In this document: in pieces, positions 1 to 7,877 of the stretch
Layout: every line of letters starts with the position of its first letter
Position numbering within the stretch: position 1 is the first letter of the stretch
Assembly: GCA_030524545.1 (NCBI GenBank)
Contig: JAUNGM010000032.1
Coordinates: 1-47,863, forward strand
From: Eubacteriales bacterium
GTDB taxonomy: Bacteria > Bacillota > Clostridia > Lachnospirales > Lachnospiraceae
DNA: 47,863 nucleotides
Reading direction: 5' to 3'
Notes under the pieces: model-generated
Database searches by the model: none
What the model was told of the DNA's origin: nothing
The model's input: only the letters and a program-made list of their open reading frames with translations
Made by a program: the position numbers and the translations under genes

Positions 1-221
1 TATTTATACGGTGTTCAGAGCTTTTTTTACTCAATCTCTAGCAAAAGTCAAGTTAAAATACCATATTTATGGCAGTGTGGCAAGAAAAAGCGTTCGACAA
101 ATATCGACTTAAGCAGGATGTAAATAGTATGGGCGTTAAAGCGCTTTCTGGTGAAAGGATGCAAATTCTTTGGAAAACAGTGATTGGCGGTAATGTGACA
201 AACACGGGAATGAGACAAAGA
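1..221. other. Unassigned left edge
   Basis: This AT-rich stretch lies before the first promoter. A 75-codon open frame (69-296, plus) and a longer one on the minus strand (48-506) exist, but neither has a convincing ribosome site or a recognisable domain, and the plus frame runs through the promoter of the next gene. It may be the remnant of a gene that lies mostly outside the window. I see no repeat or RNA gene in it. Confidence 0.4.
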
Positions 222-250
222 TTGAAATTGCTCCCGTATTCTGCTATGAT
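222..250 (+). promoter_or_regulatory. Promoter of the first oxidoreductase gene
   Basis: TTGAAA (222-227), a 17-base spacer and TATGAT (245-250), with TG one base before the -10. The text from the -35 through the -10 closely resembles the promoter at 5726-5754, sharing TTGAAATT and TATTCTGCTATGATTTA. The start site would be near 257, about 105 bases before the gene. Confidence 0.6.
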
Positions 251-361
251 TTATAAAGACAAAAAAATAGAATATGAAGACAGAATAACTTTCTGAAAAT
301 GCTTTCCAATGATATGCCCCGGATAGGGGGAAACAATATATTATACAAGGAGAAAATGAGT

Positions 362-1330
362 ATGAAATTTTCAATTTTAGCACCGGGAGGAATTGCACGG
401 AAAATGGCAGAGGCCGTATCCGGAGTAGATGGCGTGGAACGATATGCAGTAGCATCCAGAACATACGAAAAAGCGAAAAAATTTGCTGATCAGTGGGGCT
501 TCGCAAAAGCTTACGGCTCTTATGAGGAAATGCTCAGGGATCCGGAGGTGGAACTGGTTTATGTGGCTTCCCCTCACTCCCATCATTATCAGTATGCTAA
601 AATGTGTCTGGAGCATGGGAAACATGTTCTGGTAGAAAAAGCCTTTACCGTAAATGCCGCACAGGCGGAAGAGCTGATCCGGCTTTCAGAAGAAAAAGGG
701 CTTTTTTTGACGGAAGCTATCTGGACGAGATATATGCCGAGCCGCAAGATGATTGATGATCTTGTAGAGAGCGGTGTGATCGGTGAGGTGACTTCTCTTA
801 CGGCAAATCTGGGATATGTTCTGGATCAGGTAGAGCGTATGCAGAATCCGGAGCTGGCAGGAGGAGCCCTTCTGGATCTTGGCGTTTATCCGATCAACTT
901 TGCCATGATGGTTTTTCACAGTGAAGTGAAAAATGTATCCTCCTCAGCCGTTTTATCGCCGAAAGGGATAGACTGGATGAACAGCATTACCCTTACCTTT
1001 GAGGATGGAAAAATGGCGGTTCTGCACAGCAATATGCTTGCACAGACAGACCGTGAAGGCGTGATCAATGGAACAAAAGGCTATATGGAAATACAGAACA
1101 TCAATAATTGTGAGGAAATCCGTATCTTTAATTTGGACAGGAAAATGACCGCATGCTACAAAGTTCCGGAGCAGATCAACGGCTACGAATACGAGGTGAT
1201 TGCCAGCATGAAAGCCATCCAGTCAGGCAAAGTGGAGTGTGAGGAAATGCCCCATTCAGAGACACTGAAAGTGATGAGATTGATGGATGACATTCGGGGA
1301 CAATGGGGGATGAAGTTCCCCTGCGAATAA
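362..1330 (+). CDS. Gfo/Idh/MocA-family NAD(P)-dependent oxidoreductase
   Basis: The 322-residue protein has an N-terminal Rossmann fold opening MKFSILAPGGIARK, followed by the family's helix and the VEKAF motif. In this family the lysine of that motif (EKP/EKAF) is the catalytic one. The C-terminal half matches the substrate-binding alpha/beta domain (GGALLDLGVYPI). Members oxidise or reduce sugars, inositols or dihydrodiols, and the substrate cannot be read from sequence. The start at 362 is preferred because AAGGAG (347-352) sits nine bases upstream; an ATG at 356 is only three bases away and an upstream in-frame codon at 299 has no ribosome site. The gene has its own promoter and is followed by a hairpin, so it is probably monocistronic. 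A second, unrelated member of the family lies at 35487. Confidence 0.9.
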   Translation: MKFSILAPGGIARKMAEAVSGVDGVERYAVASRTYEKAKKFADQWGFAKAYGSYEEMLRDPEVELVYVASPHSHHYQYAKMCLEHGKHVLVEKAFTVNAAQAEELIRLSEEKGLFLTEAIWTRYMPSRKMIDDLVESGVIGEVTSLTANLGYVLDQVERMQNPELAGGALLDLGVYPINFAMMVFHSEVKNVSSSAVLSPKGIDWMNSITLTFEDGKMAVLHSNMLAQTDREGVINGTKGYMEIQNINNCEEIRIFNLDRKMTACYKVPEQINGYEYEVIASMKAIQSGKVECEEMPHSETLKVMRLMDDIRGQWGMKFPCE

Positions 1331-1340
1331 AAAAAGATGT

Positions 1341-1394
1341 CATGATTCCGGGGGAATCCGGGGAGTAACTCCGGATCCTGATCATGTCACTTTA
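1341..1394 (+). terminator. Hairpin after oxidoreductase gene
   Basis: An outer stem CATGAT (1341-1346) with ATCATG (1381-1386) encloses an inner GC-rich stem (1356-1366 with 1368-1376). Only a short T-run follows, so termination may be weak or incomplete before nth. Confidence 0.4.
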
Positions 1395-1416
1395 ATAGAA
1401 AGAGAGTCAGGAACAA

Positions 1417-2058
1417 ATGAAAAAAGAAGAGCTTGCTTTGGAAGTCATCCAAAGATTAAAGAGCGAATATCCTGATGCGGGATGTACGTTGGATTACGAT
1501 CAGGCATGGAAGCTTTTGGTGAGTGTCCGTCTGGCTGCGCAGTGTACGGACGCCAGAGTAAATGTGGTCGTACAGGATCTGTATGCGAAATATCCCAGCA
1601 TAGAAGCGCTGGCAGAAGCACGGGTAGATGATATTGAGGCAATCGTAAGACCCTGCGGCCTTGGTAAGAGCAAAGCCAGAGACATCAGTGCCTGCATGAA
1701 AATGCTGGTGGAAAAGTATGAAGGCAAGATTCCAAGAGATTTCCAGGCGCTTCTGAAGCTCCCGGGCGTAGGGCGAAAGAGCGCCAATCTGATCATGGGG
1801 GATGTCTTCGGTGAACCTGCCATTGTGACGGATACACATTGTATCCGCCTTACCAACCGCATCGGTCTGGTAGATAATCTAAAGGAACCAAAAAAAGTGG
1901 AAATGGCACTATGGAAGATTATACCGCCGGAAGAGGGCAGTGACTTCTGCCACAGACTGGTTTATCATGGCAGGGATGTGTGTACGGCCAGGACAAAACC
2001 GTATTGCAGCCGCTGCTGTCTCAGCGATATCTGCCATAAAAATGGCGTGGAAGAATAG
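1417..2058 (+). CDS. nth: Endonuclease III (DNA glycosylase/AP lyase)
   Basis: A 213-residue protein, matching the usual length (about 211). It removes oxidised pyrimidines in base-excision repair and cleaves the abasic site. The helix-hairpin-helix motif LPGVGRKSA contains the catalytic lysine, and VTDTHCIRL holds the aspartate position that follows in this family. Near the C-terminus four cysteines (CTARTKPYCSRC...C) form the 4Fe-4S cluster; the spacing is C-X7-C-X2-C-X5-C, one residue longer in the first gap than the classical C-X6-C. The start follows AGAAAGAGAG-type purine-rich sequence. It stands alone between a hairpin and a strong terminator region. Confidence 0.96.
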   Translation: MKKEELALEVIQRLKSEYPDAGCTLDYDQAWKLLVSVRLAAQCTDARVNVVVQDLYAKYPSIEALAEARVDDIEAIVRPCGLGKSKARDISACMKMLVEKYEGKIPRDFQALLKLPGVGRKSANLIMGDVFGEPAIVTDTHCIRLTNRIGLVDNLKEPKKVEMALWKIIPPEEGSDFCHRLVYHGRDVCTARTKPYCSRCCLSDICHKNGVEE

Positions 2059-2210
2059 ATGGATGATTTGCGGGATATAAATGTGGAACCCTTTTCCGTA
2101 GAAGAACCCGAATGATGGTATTGAAAAGCAATCTGCTGTCAGTTATGGACGGAAGTTTGCCTATAAAAAAAATGAAAGGTATATTCTAATGTAAATAATG
2201 CACAAAAGAG

Positions 2211-2252
2211 AAAGCGGAAAATCTGCAATATTACACAGATTTTTCGCTTTTA
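2211..2252 (+). terminator. Intrinsic terminator after nth
   Basis: A stem AAGCGGAAAATCTG pairs with CAGATTTTTCGCTT across a short loop and runs into TTTT. The 150 bases between the nth stop and this hairpin hold only an 18-codon open frame (2059-2115) that I do not call. Confidence 0.75.
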
Positions 2253-2274
2253 TTCATCTTTTCAGAAAAACGTA

Positions 2275-2303
2275 TTGACAAATTCAGTTGAAAGCGATAA
2301 TAT
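2275..2303 (+). promoter_or_regulatory. Promoter of the CUT1 sugar transporter operon
   Basis: A consensus TTGACA (2275-2280), 17-base spacer and TAATAT (2298-2303). The predicted start near 2310 lies immediately before operator 1. Confidence 0.85.
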
Positions 2304-2315
2304 AAAATCACGATA

Positions 2316-2329
2316 TGAAACGGGTTCCA
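2316..2329 (+). promoter_or_regulatory. LacI-type operator 1 of transporter operon
   Basis: TGAAACGGGTTCCA is a near-palindrome with the central CG-like core typical of LacI/GalR-family sites. It covers the early transcribed region, where a bound repressor would block initiation. Its half-sites match the operators at 2381, 15755 and 15815. Confidence 0.75.
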
Positions 2330-2339
2330 CAACAAAGAG

Positions 2340-2365
2340 ATTCTACAGGTTAAGGCCTGTAGAAT
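2340..2365 (+). repeat. Perfect inverted repeat between the two operators
   Basis: ATTCTACAGG (2340-2349) and CCTGTAGAAT (2356-2365) are exact reverse complements across a six-base loop. It would form a hairpin in the 5' leader. No T-run follows on either strand, so it is not a terminator. It may stabilise the mRNA or bind another protein. Confidence 0.6.
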
Positions 2366-2380
2366 AAAAAATACAAAACA

Positions 2381-2394
2381 TGGAACTGGTTTCA
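2381..2394 (+). promoter_or_regulatory. LacI-type operator 2 of transporter operon
   Basis: TGGAACTGGTTTCA is the inverted form of operator 1 (reverse complement TGAAACCAGTTCCA). The centres of the two sites are 65 bp apart, close to six helical turns, which would suit DNA looping by a tetrameric or paired regulator. Confidence 0.7.
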
Positions 2395-2452
2395 CAAAAA
2401 CGCATCATTTCCTTACGGAGAGGAAATATGAACTTTAAAGGAGGAAAACCAA

Positions 2453-3766
2453 ATGAAAAAAAGTATTAGTTTTGCCATGGCGTTGACAGTTGCTTTGTCT
2501 GCAACAGCAAGTGCAGTTCCGGTATGGGCTGACGATGTGACCAACCTTACAATCTGGAGTCCGACCGATACCGCAGCAATCGAAGAGTGGTGGGTTGAGA
2601 AGCTTGCTGAGTGGAACGAAGCACATCCGGAGATTCAGGTAAGCCGTGAAGCAATCGACCGTTCTGATTCTTATGCTTATGATAACAAAATTGCTACAGC
2701 AGTAACATCCAATGACCTCCCGGATATCTTCTATGTTGACGGACCGCAGGTTTCCTATTATGCAGCAAACGGAATCACTGTTCCGATCACAGAGTATTTT
2801 GACGAAGAAACAATGTCTGATTTTGTTAATTCTACAGTTACTCAGTGTACATACGACGGCGAGCTGTATGCAATTTCTGCTACAGAATCCTCCGTTGCCC
2901 TGTATTACAATAAAGACTATCTCAAAGAGTGCGGTGTTGATGTAGATGATCTGGATTCCAGAACCATTGATAACCCGGTTACATGGTCTGAACTGGCTGA
3001 AATCGCTGAGAAATGTACAACAGACAGCTATGTTGGTACCCATATCATTATGGACCACGGCGAAGGTCTTCCATATGCACTTGAGCCAATGTACCTTTCC
3101 GCAGGCAAAGATTATATCAGCGAAGACGGTGCTGAAGCAGACGGATATGTAAACAGCGAAGAAGCGGTAGCAACAACTGCTTATCTTGCAGATCTGATCG
3201 CAAAAGGCTATGCAAACGTTGATCCTATTACAGATGAGTTCTTAAACGGTGCATGCGCTACTATGCTCGGCGGTTCCTGGGATATGGCTACCCTGGAAGC
3301 AAGCGCTGATTTTGACTGGGGCGTAACCTACTATCCGGTAAATGATGATACTAAGACTGCTGTTTCTCCATGTGGTGACTGGTCTGCAGCTGTCAGCAAA
3401 GACTGCGAGAATGTTGAAGCAGCAGGTGAATTCCTTCAGTGGCTGATGAGCACAGATAATGTTGCAAGCTATGCAGCAGCTATTGCAAAACCGGCTACAC
3501 GTACTTCTGCTTATGAAACAGAGTTCATGGCTGAATACAATGACGGACCGAGAGCACTCTTTGTAGAGCAGCTTCAGAGCAACGCAGTTCCGCGTCCTAG
3601 AACACCTTCCTACGCTGTTTTCTCTGCAGATTATGCTGAAGCAATGACTAATATCTTCTCCGATGCAGCTTCCAATGAAGAGGTTGATGAAGATTATATC
3701 CAGTCTGAACTTGACACTGTAGCAGAATCTTTCACAGAGGATTATACGACTTATTACGCTGAATAA
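2453..3766 (+). CDS. Sugar ABC transporter substrate-binding protein (family 1, CUT1)
   Basis: A 437-residue extracellular solute-binding protein. The N-terminus has a charged start and hydrophobic stretch ending near AVPVWADD, a signal-peptidase I type signal. There is no lipobox cysteine, which is unusual for a Gram-positive binding protein. The mature part begins NLTIWSPTD and shows the family 1 pattern (SNDLPDIFYVDG, ALYYNKDYLKECG, GSWDMATL). The start is set by AAAGGAGG (2437-2444). It leads an operon with two permeases and lies behind two LacI operators identical in type to those of the GH32 gene at 15961, so sucrose, fructo-oligosaccharides or a related fructoside are the likely ligands (inference). 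Confidence 0.9.
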   Translation: MKKSISFAMALTVALSATASAVPVWADDVTNLTIWSPTDTAAIEEWWVEKLAEWNEAHPEIQVSREAIDRSDSYAYDNKIATAVTSNDLPDIFYVDGPQVSYYAANGITVPITEYFDEETMSDFVNSTVTQCTYDGELYAISATESSVALYYNKDYLKECGVDVDDLDSRTIDNPVTWSELAEIAEKCTTDSYVGTHIIMDHGEGLPYALEPMYLSAGKDYISEDGAEADGYVNSEEAVATTAYLADLIAKGYANVDPITDEFLNGACATMLGGSWDMATLEASADFDWGVTYYPVNDDTKTAVSPCGDWSAAVSKDCENVEAAGEFLQWLMSTDNVASYAAAIAKPATRTSAYETEFMAEYNDGPRALFVEQLQSNAVPRPRTPSYAVFSADYAEAMTNIFSDAASNEEVDEDYIQSELDTVAESFTEDYTTYYAE

Positions 3767-3782
3767 GTCAGGATGGCAACCT

Positions 3783-3817
3783 GGCCGCATCGCCTTGCGG
3801 TGCGGCCATTTCTTTAC
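3783..3817 (+). terminator. Attenuating hairpin between binding protein and permeases
   Basis: GGCCGCA (3783-3789) pairs with TGCGGCC (3801-3807), with further inner pairing, followed by ATTTCTTTACATTTTTTT. Partial termination or mRNA stabilisation here would make more binding protein than permease, a common arrangement in ABC operons. Confidence 0.7.
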
Positions 3818-3846
3818 ATTTTTTTAGAAGAAAAGAGGGAAAGGTT

Positions 3847-4746
3847 ATGGCAAAAACATCGAAACTTACTGGCCGGAAACGTAATGAGCGGGTAGCAGCC
3901 TATGGATTTGTAGCACCTGCGGTTATCCTTCTGATTGCATTCCTGGTAGTGCCCATGATCTACACGGTTTACTATTCTGGTTTTAAATATCAGATTATGA
4001 GACCAAACGATATGACCTTCATTGGTTTGGATAACTATACAAAGCTGTTCCAGGATAAAAACTTCTGGCTGGCATTCAAGAATACCGTATATTTCACAGT
4101 GATCGTTGTACCATGTCAGTGTGCACTGGCACTGGCCCTTGCTTTGCTGGTTTCCAAGAAATTCCGCGGAGTAGCTGTTTTCAGAACGATGTATTTCAGC
4201 CCGCAGCTGACATCTATGGTAGTTATCTCTGTTTTGTGGTCCGTACTTTATAATGCAAACCCGAATACCGGTCTGATCAACTCCATTCTGGTGACTCTGG
4301 GAATGGAACCGATCAACTTCCTGACAAACGCAGATACAGCAATGAATGCAATCATCTTCATGTCTGCATGGCAAGGAGCCGGCTACCAGATGATGATCTT
4401 CCTTGCAGGTCTTCAGGGAATTCCGAGAGATCAGTATGAGGCAGCTTCCGTAGATGGTGCCACCAAGTTTAAACAGTTCCTTTATATCACCTTACCGGGA
4501 CTGAAAGGCACGATCAAATACGTCATTATGATTACCATGATTCAGGCAATGAAGCTGTTCACACAGCCATACGTTATGACTCAGGGCGGTCCTAAGAACT
4601 CCACAAAAACACTTGTATATTACATTTATACACAAGGTTTCCAGAAAGGTAACTTCGGTTATGCCTGCTCCATCGCAGCCGTCTTCTTCGTGATTGTTGT
4701 CTGCATGTCAATGGCAATGAAGAAAGTTACTGCTGCAACAGATTAA
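3847..4746 (+). CDS. Sugar ABC transporter permease, MalF type
   Basis: A 299-residue inner-membrane permease with about six hydrophobic segments. The cytoplasmic EAA loop, the contact for the ATPase, reads EAASVDGATKFKQF with the conserved downstream LPGL. It partners the permease at 4761 in a heterodimeric channel fed by the binding protein at 2453. The start follows AAAAGAGGGAAAGG. No ATPase gene is in the operon; CUT1 systems of this type are usually powered by a shared MsmK-like ATPase encoded elsewhere. Confidence 0.93.
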   Translation: MAKTSKLTGRKRNERVAAYGFVAPAVILLIAFLVVPMIYTVYYSGFKYQIMRPNDMTFIGLDNYTKLFQDKNFWLAFKNTVYFTVIVVPCQCALALALALLVSKKFRGVAVFRTMYFSPQLTSMVVISVLWSVLYNANPNTGLINSILVTLGMEPINFLTNADTAMNAIIFMSAWQGAGYQMMIFLAGLQGIPRDQYEAASVDGATKFKQFLYITLPGLKGTIKYVIMITMIQAMKLFTQPYVMTQGGPKNSTKTLVYYIYTQGFQKGNFGYACSIAAVFFVIVVCMSMAMKKVTAATD

Positions 4747-4760
4747 GGGGGAATGAAATC

Positions 4761-5609
4761 ATGAAAAAATCAATGAAATTCTCTGCGAGTTTCTCGAAAT
4801 TTATGTTTTATTTTGGAAATATTGTAATCGGTATTATCTTTGTATCACCGCTTATCTGGATGATTTCGGCATCTCTTAAGCCGGAGGCAAAGATCTTTGC
4901 CAATATGAATTCCATTACGACATTCCTTCCGGTTCAGGCATCTCTGGACAACTATATGGAGGTTTTCTCCAGACTGAATATGCCCCAGGTATTTAAGAAT
5001 ACACTTCTGTATATCGCATTGATTCTGGTGCTTGACCTCCTGGTAAACTCCATGTGTGGTTATGCCCTGGCAAAATTCGAATTCAAAGGAAAAGGTGCGA
5101 TCCTGAATCTTGTTATTGCGCTGATGGTACTTCCGATGGAAGCAATCATGCTTCCGCTGTACATAGAAATGTCTCAGCTTGGATGGGTAAATACACTGAT
5201 GGCGCTGGTAGTTCCGTTTGTTGCCAAGTGCTTCTCCATCTATATGTTCCGGCAGTTCTTCTGTGATATTCCGGACGATTTGATTGAAGCGGCAGCCATT
5301 GACGGATGCAGCCCGGCAGGGACATTCTTCAAGATTGTTGTTCCGATTTCCAAGACCGTATATGCAACCGTATTTATCCTTGATTTCGTGTCTCACTGGA
5401 ACGACTTTATGTGGCCTTTCCTGGTTATGACCGGTGAAAATAACCGTACGATCCAGCTGGCTGTTCAGTCCTTCTTCGGTACGCAGCCTGTACATTACAG
5501 TGCGATCATGGCAGCTCTGGTTGTTTCTGCAATCCCGATGATTATTATGTTTATCTTCATGCAGAAGTATTATGTAGAAGGTATCGCATCCTCCGGTATC
5601 AAAGGCTGA
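4761..5609 (+). CDS. Sugar ABC transporter permease, MalG type
   Basis: A 282-residue membrane protein, the second half of the CUT1 channel. The EAA loop is EAAAIDGCSPAGTFFKIV, followed by the usual VPISK. The C-terminus is the short hydrophilic YYVEGIASSGIKG tail common in MalG-type permeases. It starts 14 bases after the MalF-type gene, behind AAGGGGG, and the operon ends at a strong terminator at 5685. Confidence 0.93.
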   Translation: MKKSMKFSASFSKFMFYFGNIVIGIIFVSPLIWMISASLKPEAKIFANMNSITTFLPVQASLDNYMEVFSRLNMPQVFKNTLLYIALILVLDLLVNSMCGYALAKFEFKGKGAILNLVIALMVLPMEAIMLPLYIEMSQLGWVNTLMALVVPFVAKCFSIYMFRQFFCDIPDDLIEAAAIDGCSPAGTFFKIVVPISKTVYATVFILDFVSHWNDFMWPFLVMTGENNRTIQLAVQSFFGTQPVHYSAIMAALVVSAIPMIIMFIFMQKYYVEGIASSGIKG

Positions 5610-5684
5610 TTTGGTATTAAAGGAAAAAGGAAAGTTTTGTTGGCTGTTTGTATAACAGGTACTTGAGAGAAGTTTTAAGACAGG

Positions 5685-5721
5685 CGAGCGGTAATTATCC
5701 AGTATAATTACCGCTCGTTTT
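5685..5721 (+). terminator. Strong intrinsic terminator of the transporter operon
   Basis: CGAGCGGTAATTAT (5685-5698) pairs perfectly with ATAATTACCGCTCG (5704-5717) across a five-base loop and runs into TTTTG. Confidence 0.92.
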
Positions 5722-5725
5722 GCCG

Positions 5726-5754
5726 TTGAAATTATCGTCTTATTCTGCTATGAT
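5726..5754 (+). promoter_or_regulatory. Promoter of the metallo-beta-lactamase-fold gene
   Basis: TTGAAA (5726-5731), 17-base spacer, TATGAT (5749-5754). It starts only nine bases after the preceding terminator stem and is a near copy of the promoter at 222. Confidence 0.7.
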
Positions 5755-5835
5755 TTACAGGAGAGAAAAATTGCTGCCGCTTCACGGCTTACAGACTCTG
5801 AACAGCAGCTAAAAATTCGGTACAGAGGACGAATC

Positions 5836-6987
5836 ATGAAAATACGGATGTATAATGTTGGATTTGGGGACTGCTTCTGTCTCAGAGACCGGAAGAAAAA
5901 TCTTCTGGTGGATTTTGGCACAAGCAACAATCGGATCGGCGGGCAGCCGCGGCGGAATGTATTTGATGCGGTTATTTCCGATCTGACGACAATTTCCAAT
6001 AAGAACCTGCTTCTGACGCACTTCCATTTGGATCACCTGTCAGGGCTGCTTTATATGATCAAAAAGAGAAGAGACTCCTATGAATTCGGTAAAATCTACA
6101 TTCCCGATGTATTTTCTGCACCTGAAATGAGCAAGACGCTGTGCTTGCTGCTTCTTGCAGATCTGGTAAAGGAGTCCTGCCTGCCAAGTCATCAGATCAG
6201 CCTTTTGGCTTTGGTGGAGGCACTTTGCAAAAGACCCCAAACCGTGGAATTACTCTCCAGAGGAATGGATTTTGAGGATAAATATCAGGTGCTCTGGCCG
6301 GATCCGGCGGTCATAGCAGAAGAGACAGAGCAGGTTCTGGAACGGATTGAGGGCGAAAGTATACCGGCCTGGGAACAGATGGTGGAGTTTTCCGAAAAGA
6401 TAAGAAAAATTATCCTGGATATGGCTGAAGAAACCAGCCCTGTGAAAAAAGCTTCGGAGTTTTCCATGGCAGAGCTGGACAGGGAATTTCATGCAATTTG
6501 CAGTACCCCGGAATTTGCCCGGCTCCTCAGTGCTATGGAATCGAGAGAGATGGAGCTCCGGCAGTTTAAGCATAAGATCAGTATTGTTTTTCAGAATGCC
6601 AGAGACGGGGAATGGAATCTGCTTTTTACAGGTGATGTACAGAAGAAACATATGCAGATGATCGCCGGTAATTATGACGGACGGATTCCTCTGTACGATC
6701 ACTATTGGTGTATCAAGGTGCCGCATCACGGAACGGAATCCCACTATTTTGATTTTCGTCCGTATACACCGGAAAATATGCTGATTTCCAATGGGATTTA
6801 TCATGCCAACAGTAAGAAACGTGCCAGAATGTACAGAACCTCCACGCAGTATACGGGCCTGTTTCACATCGGAGAGGGAGAGACGTATATGTGCTGTTCC
6901 AACTGCGACTGCTGTGACGGCTGCCGGGATGAATGCTCCTGCAGGGAGCAGCATATCATTGCACCGAAATATTATTTTGATATCTGA
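5836..6987 (+). CDS. Metallo-beta-lactamase-fold hydrolase with cysteine-rich C-terminus
   Basis: A 383-residue protein beginning MKIRMYNVGFGDCFCL, typical of the ComEC/Rec2-like branch of the metallo-beta-lactamase fold. The metal site is visible: THFHLDH (61-67), a later LLFTGD, and VPHHGTESHYF. About 120 residues inserted before the second metal motif are predicted helical and acidic. Residues 353-369 hold eight cysteines in 17 residues (CCSNCDCCDGC and on), a likely zinc or iron-sulfur knuckle not usual for the family. There is no signal peptide or membrane segment, so it should act in the cytoplasm on a phosphoester or nucleic acid, but the substrate is unknown. It has its own promoter and terminator. 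Confidence 0.8.
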   Translation: MKIRMYNVGFGDCFCLRDRKKNLLVDFGTSNNRIGGQPRRNVFDAVISDLTTISNKNLLLTHFHLDHLSGLLYMIKKRRDSYEFGKIYIPDVFSAPEMSKTLCLLLLADLVKESCLPSHQISLLALVEALCKRPQTVELLSRGMDFEDKYQVLWPDPAVIAEETEQVLERIEGESIPAWEQMVEFSEKIRKIILDMAEETSPVKKASEFSMAELDREFHAICSTPEFARLLSAMESREMELRQFKHKISIVFQNARDGEWNLLFTGDVQKKHMQMIAGNYDGRIPLYDHYWCIKVPHHGTESHYFDFRPYTPENMLISNGIYHANSKKRARMYRTSTQYTGLFHIGEGETYMCCSNCDCCDGCRDECSCREQHIIAPKYYFDI

Positions 6988-7019
6988 CAGATGATGTAGA
7001 TAAATATCTGGAGACAATC

Positions 7020-7053
7020 AGCGGATGAGCCTGCGGGCAGCTTCCGCTTTTTC
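7020..7053 (+). terminator. Terminator after metallo-beta-lactamase-fold gene
   Basis: AGCGGA (7020-7025) pairs with TCCGCT (7043-7048), with inner GCC/GGC pairs, followed directly by a T-run. Confidence 0.8.
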
Positions 7054-7076
7054 TCTTAAATGAGGAGATGATATAA

Positions 7077-7856
7077 ATGAATTTTGAGCGGGCCAGACAG
7101 GCTTTTGAGGAATATCTGGATGGTTATGACAGAGAGGAGCCAAAGATAAAACTAAAAATTGTACACACGTATTGTGTGGTGGAATGTGCAGGAGAAATTG
7201 CCAAACGGATGGGGCTTGGACAGGAGGACAGAGAGCTTGCTGCAATTATTGGTCTGCTGCATGATATCGGCAGATTTGAGCAGCTGAAGCGCTTTGACAG
7301 CTTTATGCCGGGGACTATGGATCATGCTGCTTATGGAGCAGAAATTCTTTTTGGAGAGGAGAAGATGATTCGCAGGTTTGTGGATGAGCCGCGTTTTGAC
7401 AGCATTATTCAGACTGCCATCGCCAGACACAGCAGCTTTGAATTGGGAGAAATTTCAGACGAAAGAACGCTTCTTCATGCAAAACTGATCCGTGATGCTG
7501 ATAAGCTGGATAACTGCCGGGTAAAGCTGGCGGAACCTCTGGAAATCCTTCTGGAAGTACCGGAGAGTGAGGCAGGAAGCCATCGGATCTCGCCAAAAGT
7601 CTGGAAAGCCTGTCAGGATAAAAAATCAGTTCTTTCGGCAGACAGGGTGACTCCTGTAGATTACTGGGTTTCTTATGTGGCGCAGTATTATGATGTGAAT
7701 TTTCCGGAGACTTTTTCTATTATGAAAGAAGAGAATTATATCCCCAGAATTGTGGACAGGCTGCATTATACGGATCCGGATACAGCCGCAAAGATGCGGA
7801 CTCTTACGGAAGAAATGGAACAGTTTATGTCCGGAAGAATAGAAGAAGGCAGATAG
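7077..7856 (+). CDS. HD-domain phosphohydrolase
   Basis: A 259-residue protein of the HD superfamily: H30 (KIVHTYCV), the H62-D63 pair in LLHDIGRFE, a further histidine in MDHAAYG and an aspartate in RDADKLDN make the metal site. Family members hydrolyse nucleotides or phosphodiesters; the substrate is not evident here. The start follows GAGGAG. It heads a short operon with a small protein and a metallophosphoesterase. Confidence 0.85.
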   Translation: MNFERARQAFEEYLDGYDREEPKIKLKIVHTYCVVECAGEIAKRMGLGQEDRELAAIIGLLHDIGRFEQLKRFDSFMPGTMDHAAYGAEILFGEEKMIRRFVDEPRFDSIIQTAIARHSSFELGEISDERTLLHAKLIRDADKLDNCRVKLAEPLEILLEVPESEAGSHRISPKVWKACQDKKSVLSADRVTPVDYWVSYVAQYYDVNFPETFSIMKEENYIPRIVDRLHYTDPDTAAKMRTLTEEMEQFMSGRIEEGR

Positions 7857-7877
7857 AGACTGGCAGAGAGGATGAAT

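Noticed and set aside
48-506. Open frames on both strands at the left edge
   Set aside because: No recognisable domain or ribosome site; both cross the promoter of the gene at 362.
2059-2115. 18-codon frame right after nth (MDDLRDINVEPFSVEEPE)
   Set aside because: It abuts the nth stop but is too short and has no separate support.
2428-2469. 13-codon frame with a purine-rich site overlapping the binding-protein start
   Set aside because: It runs over the AAAGGAGG of the real gene; no leader-peptide features.
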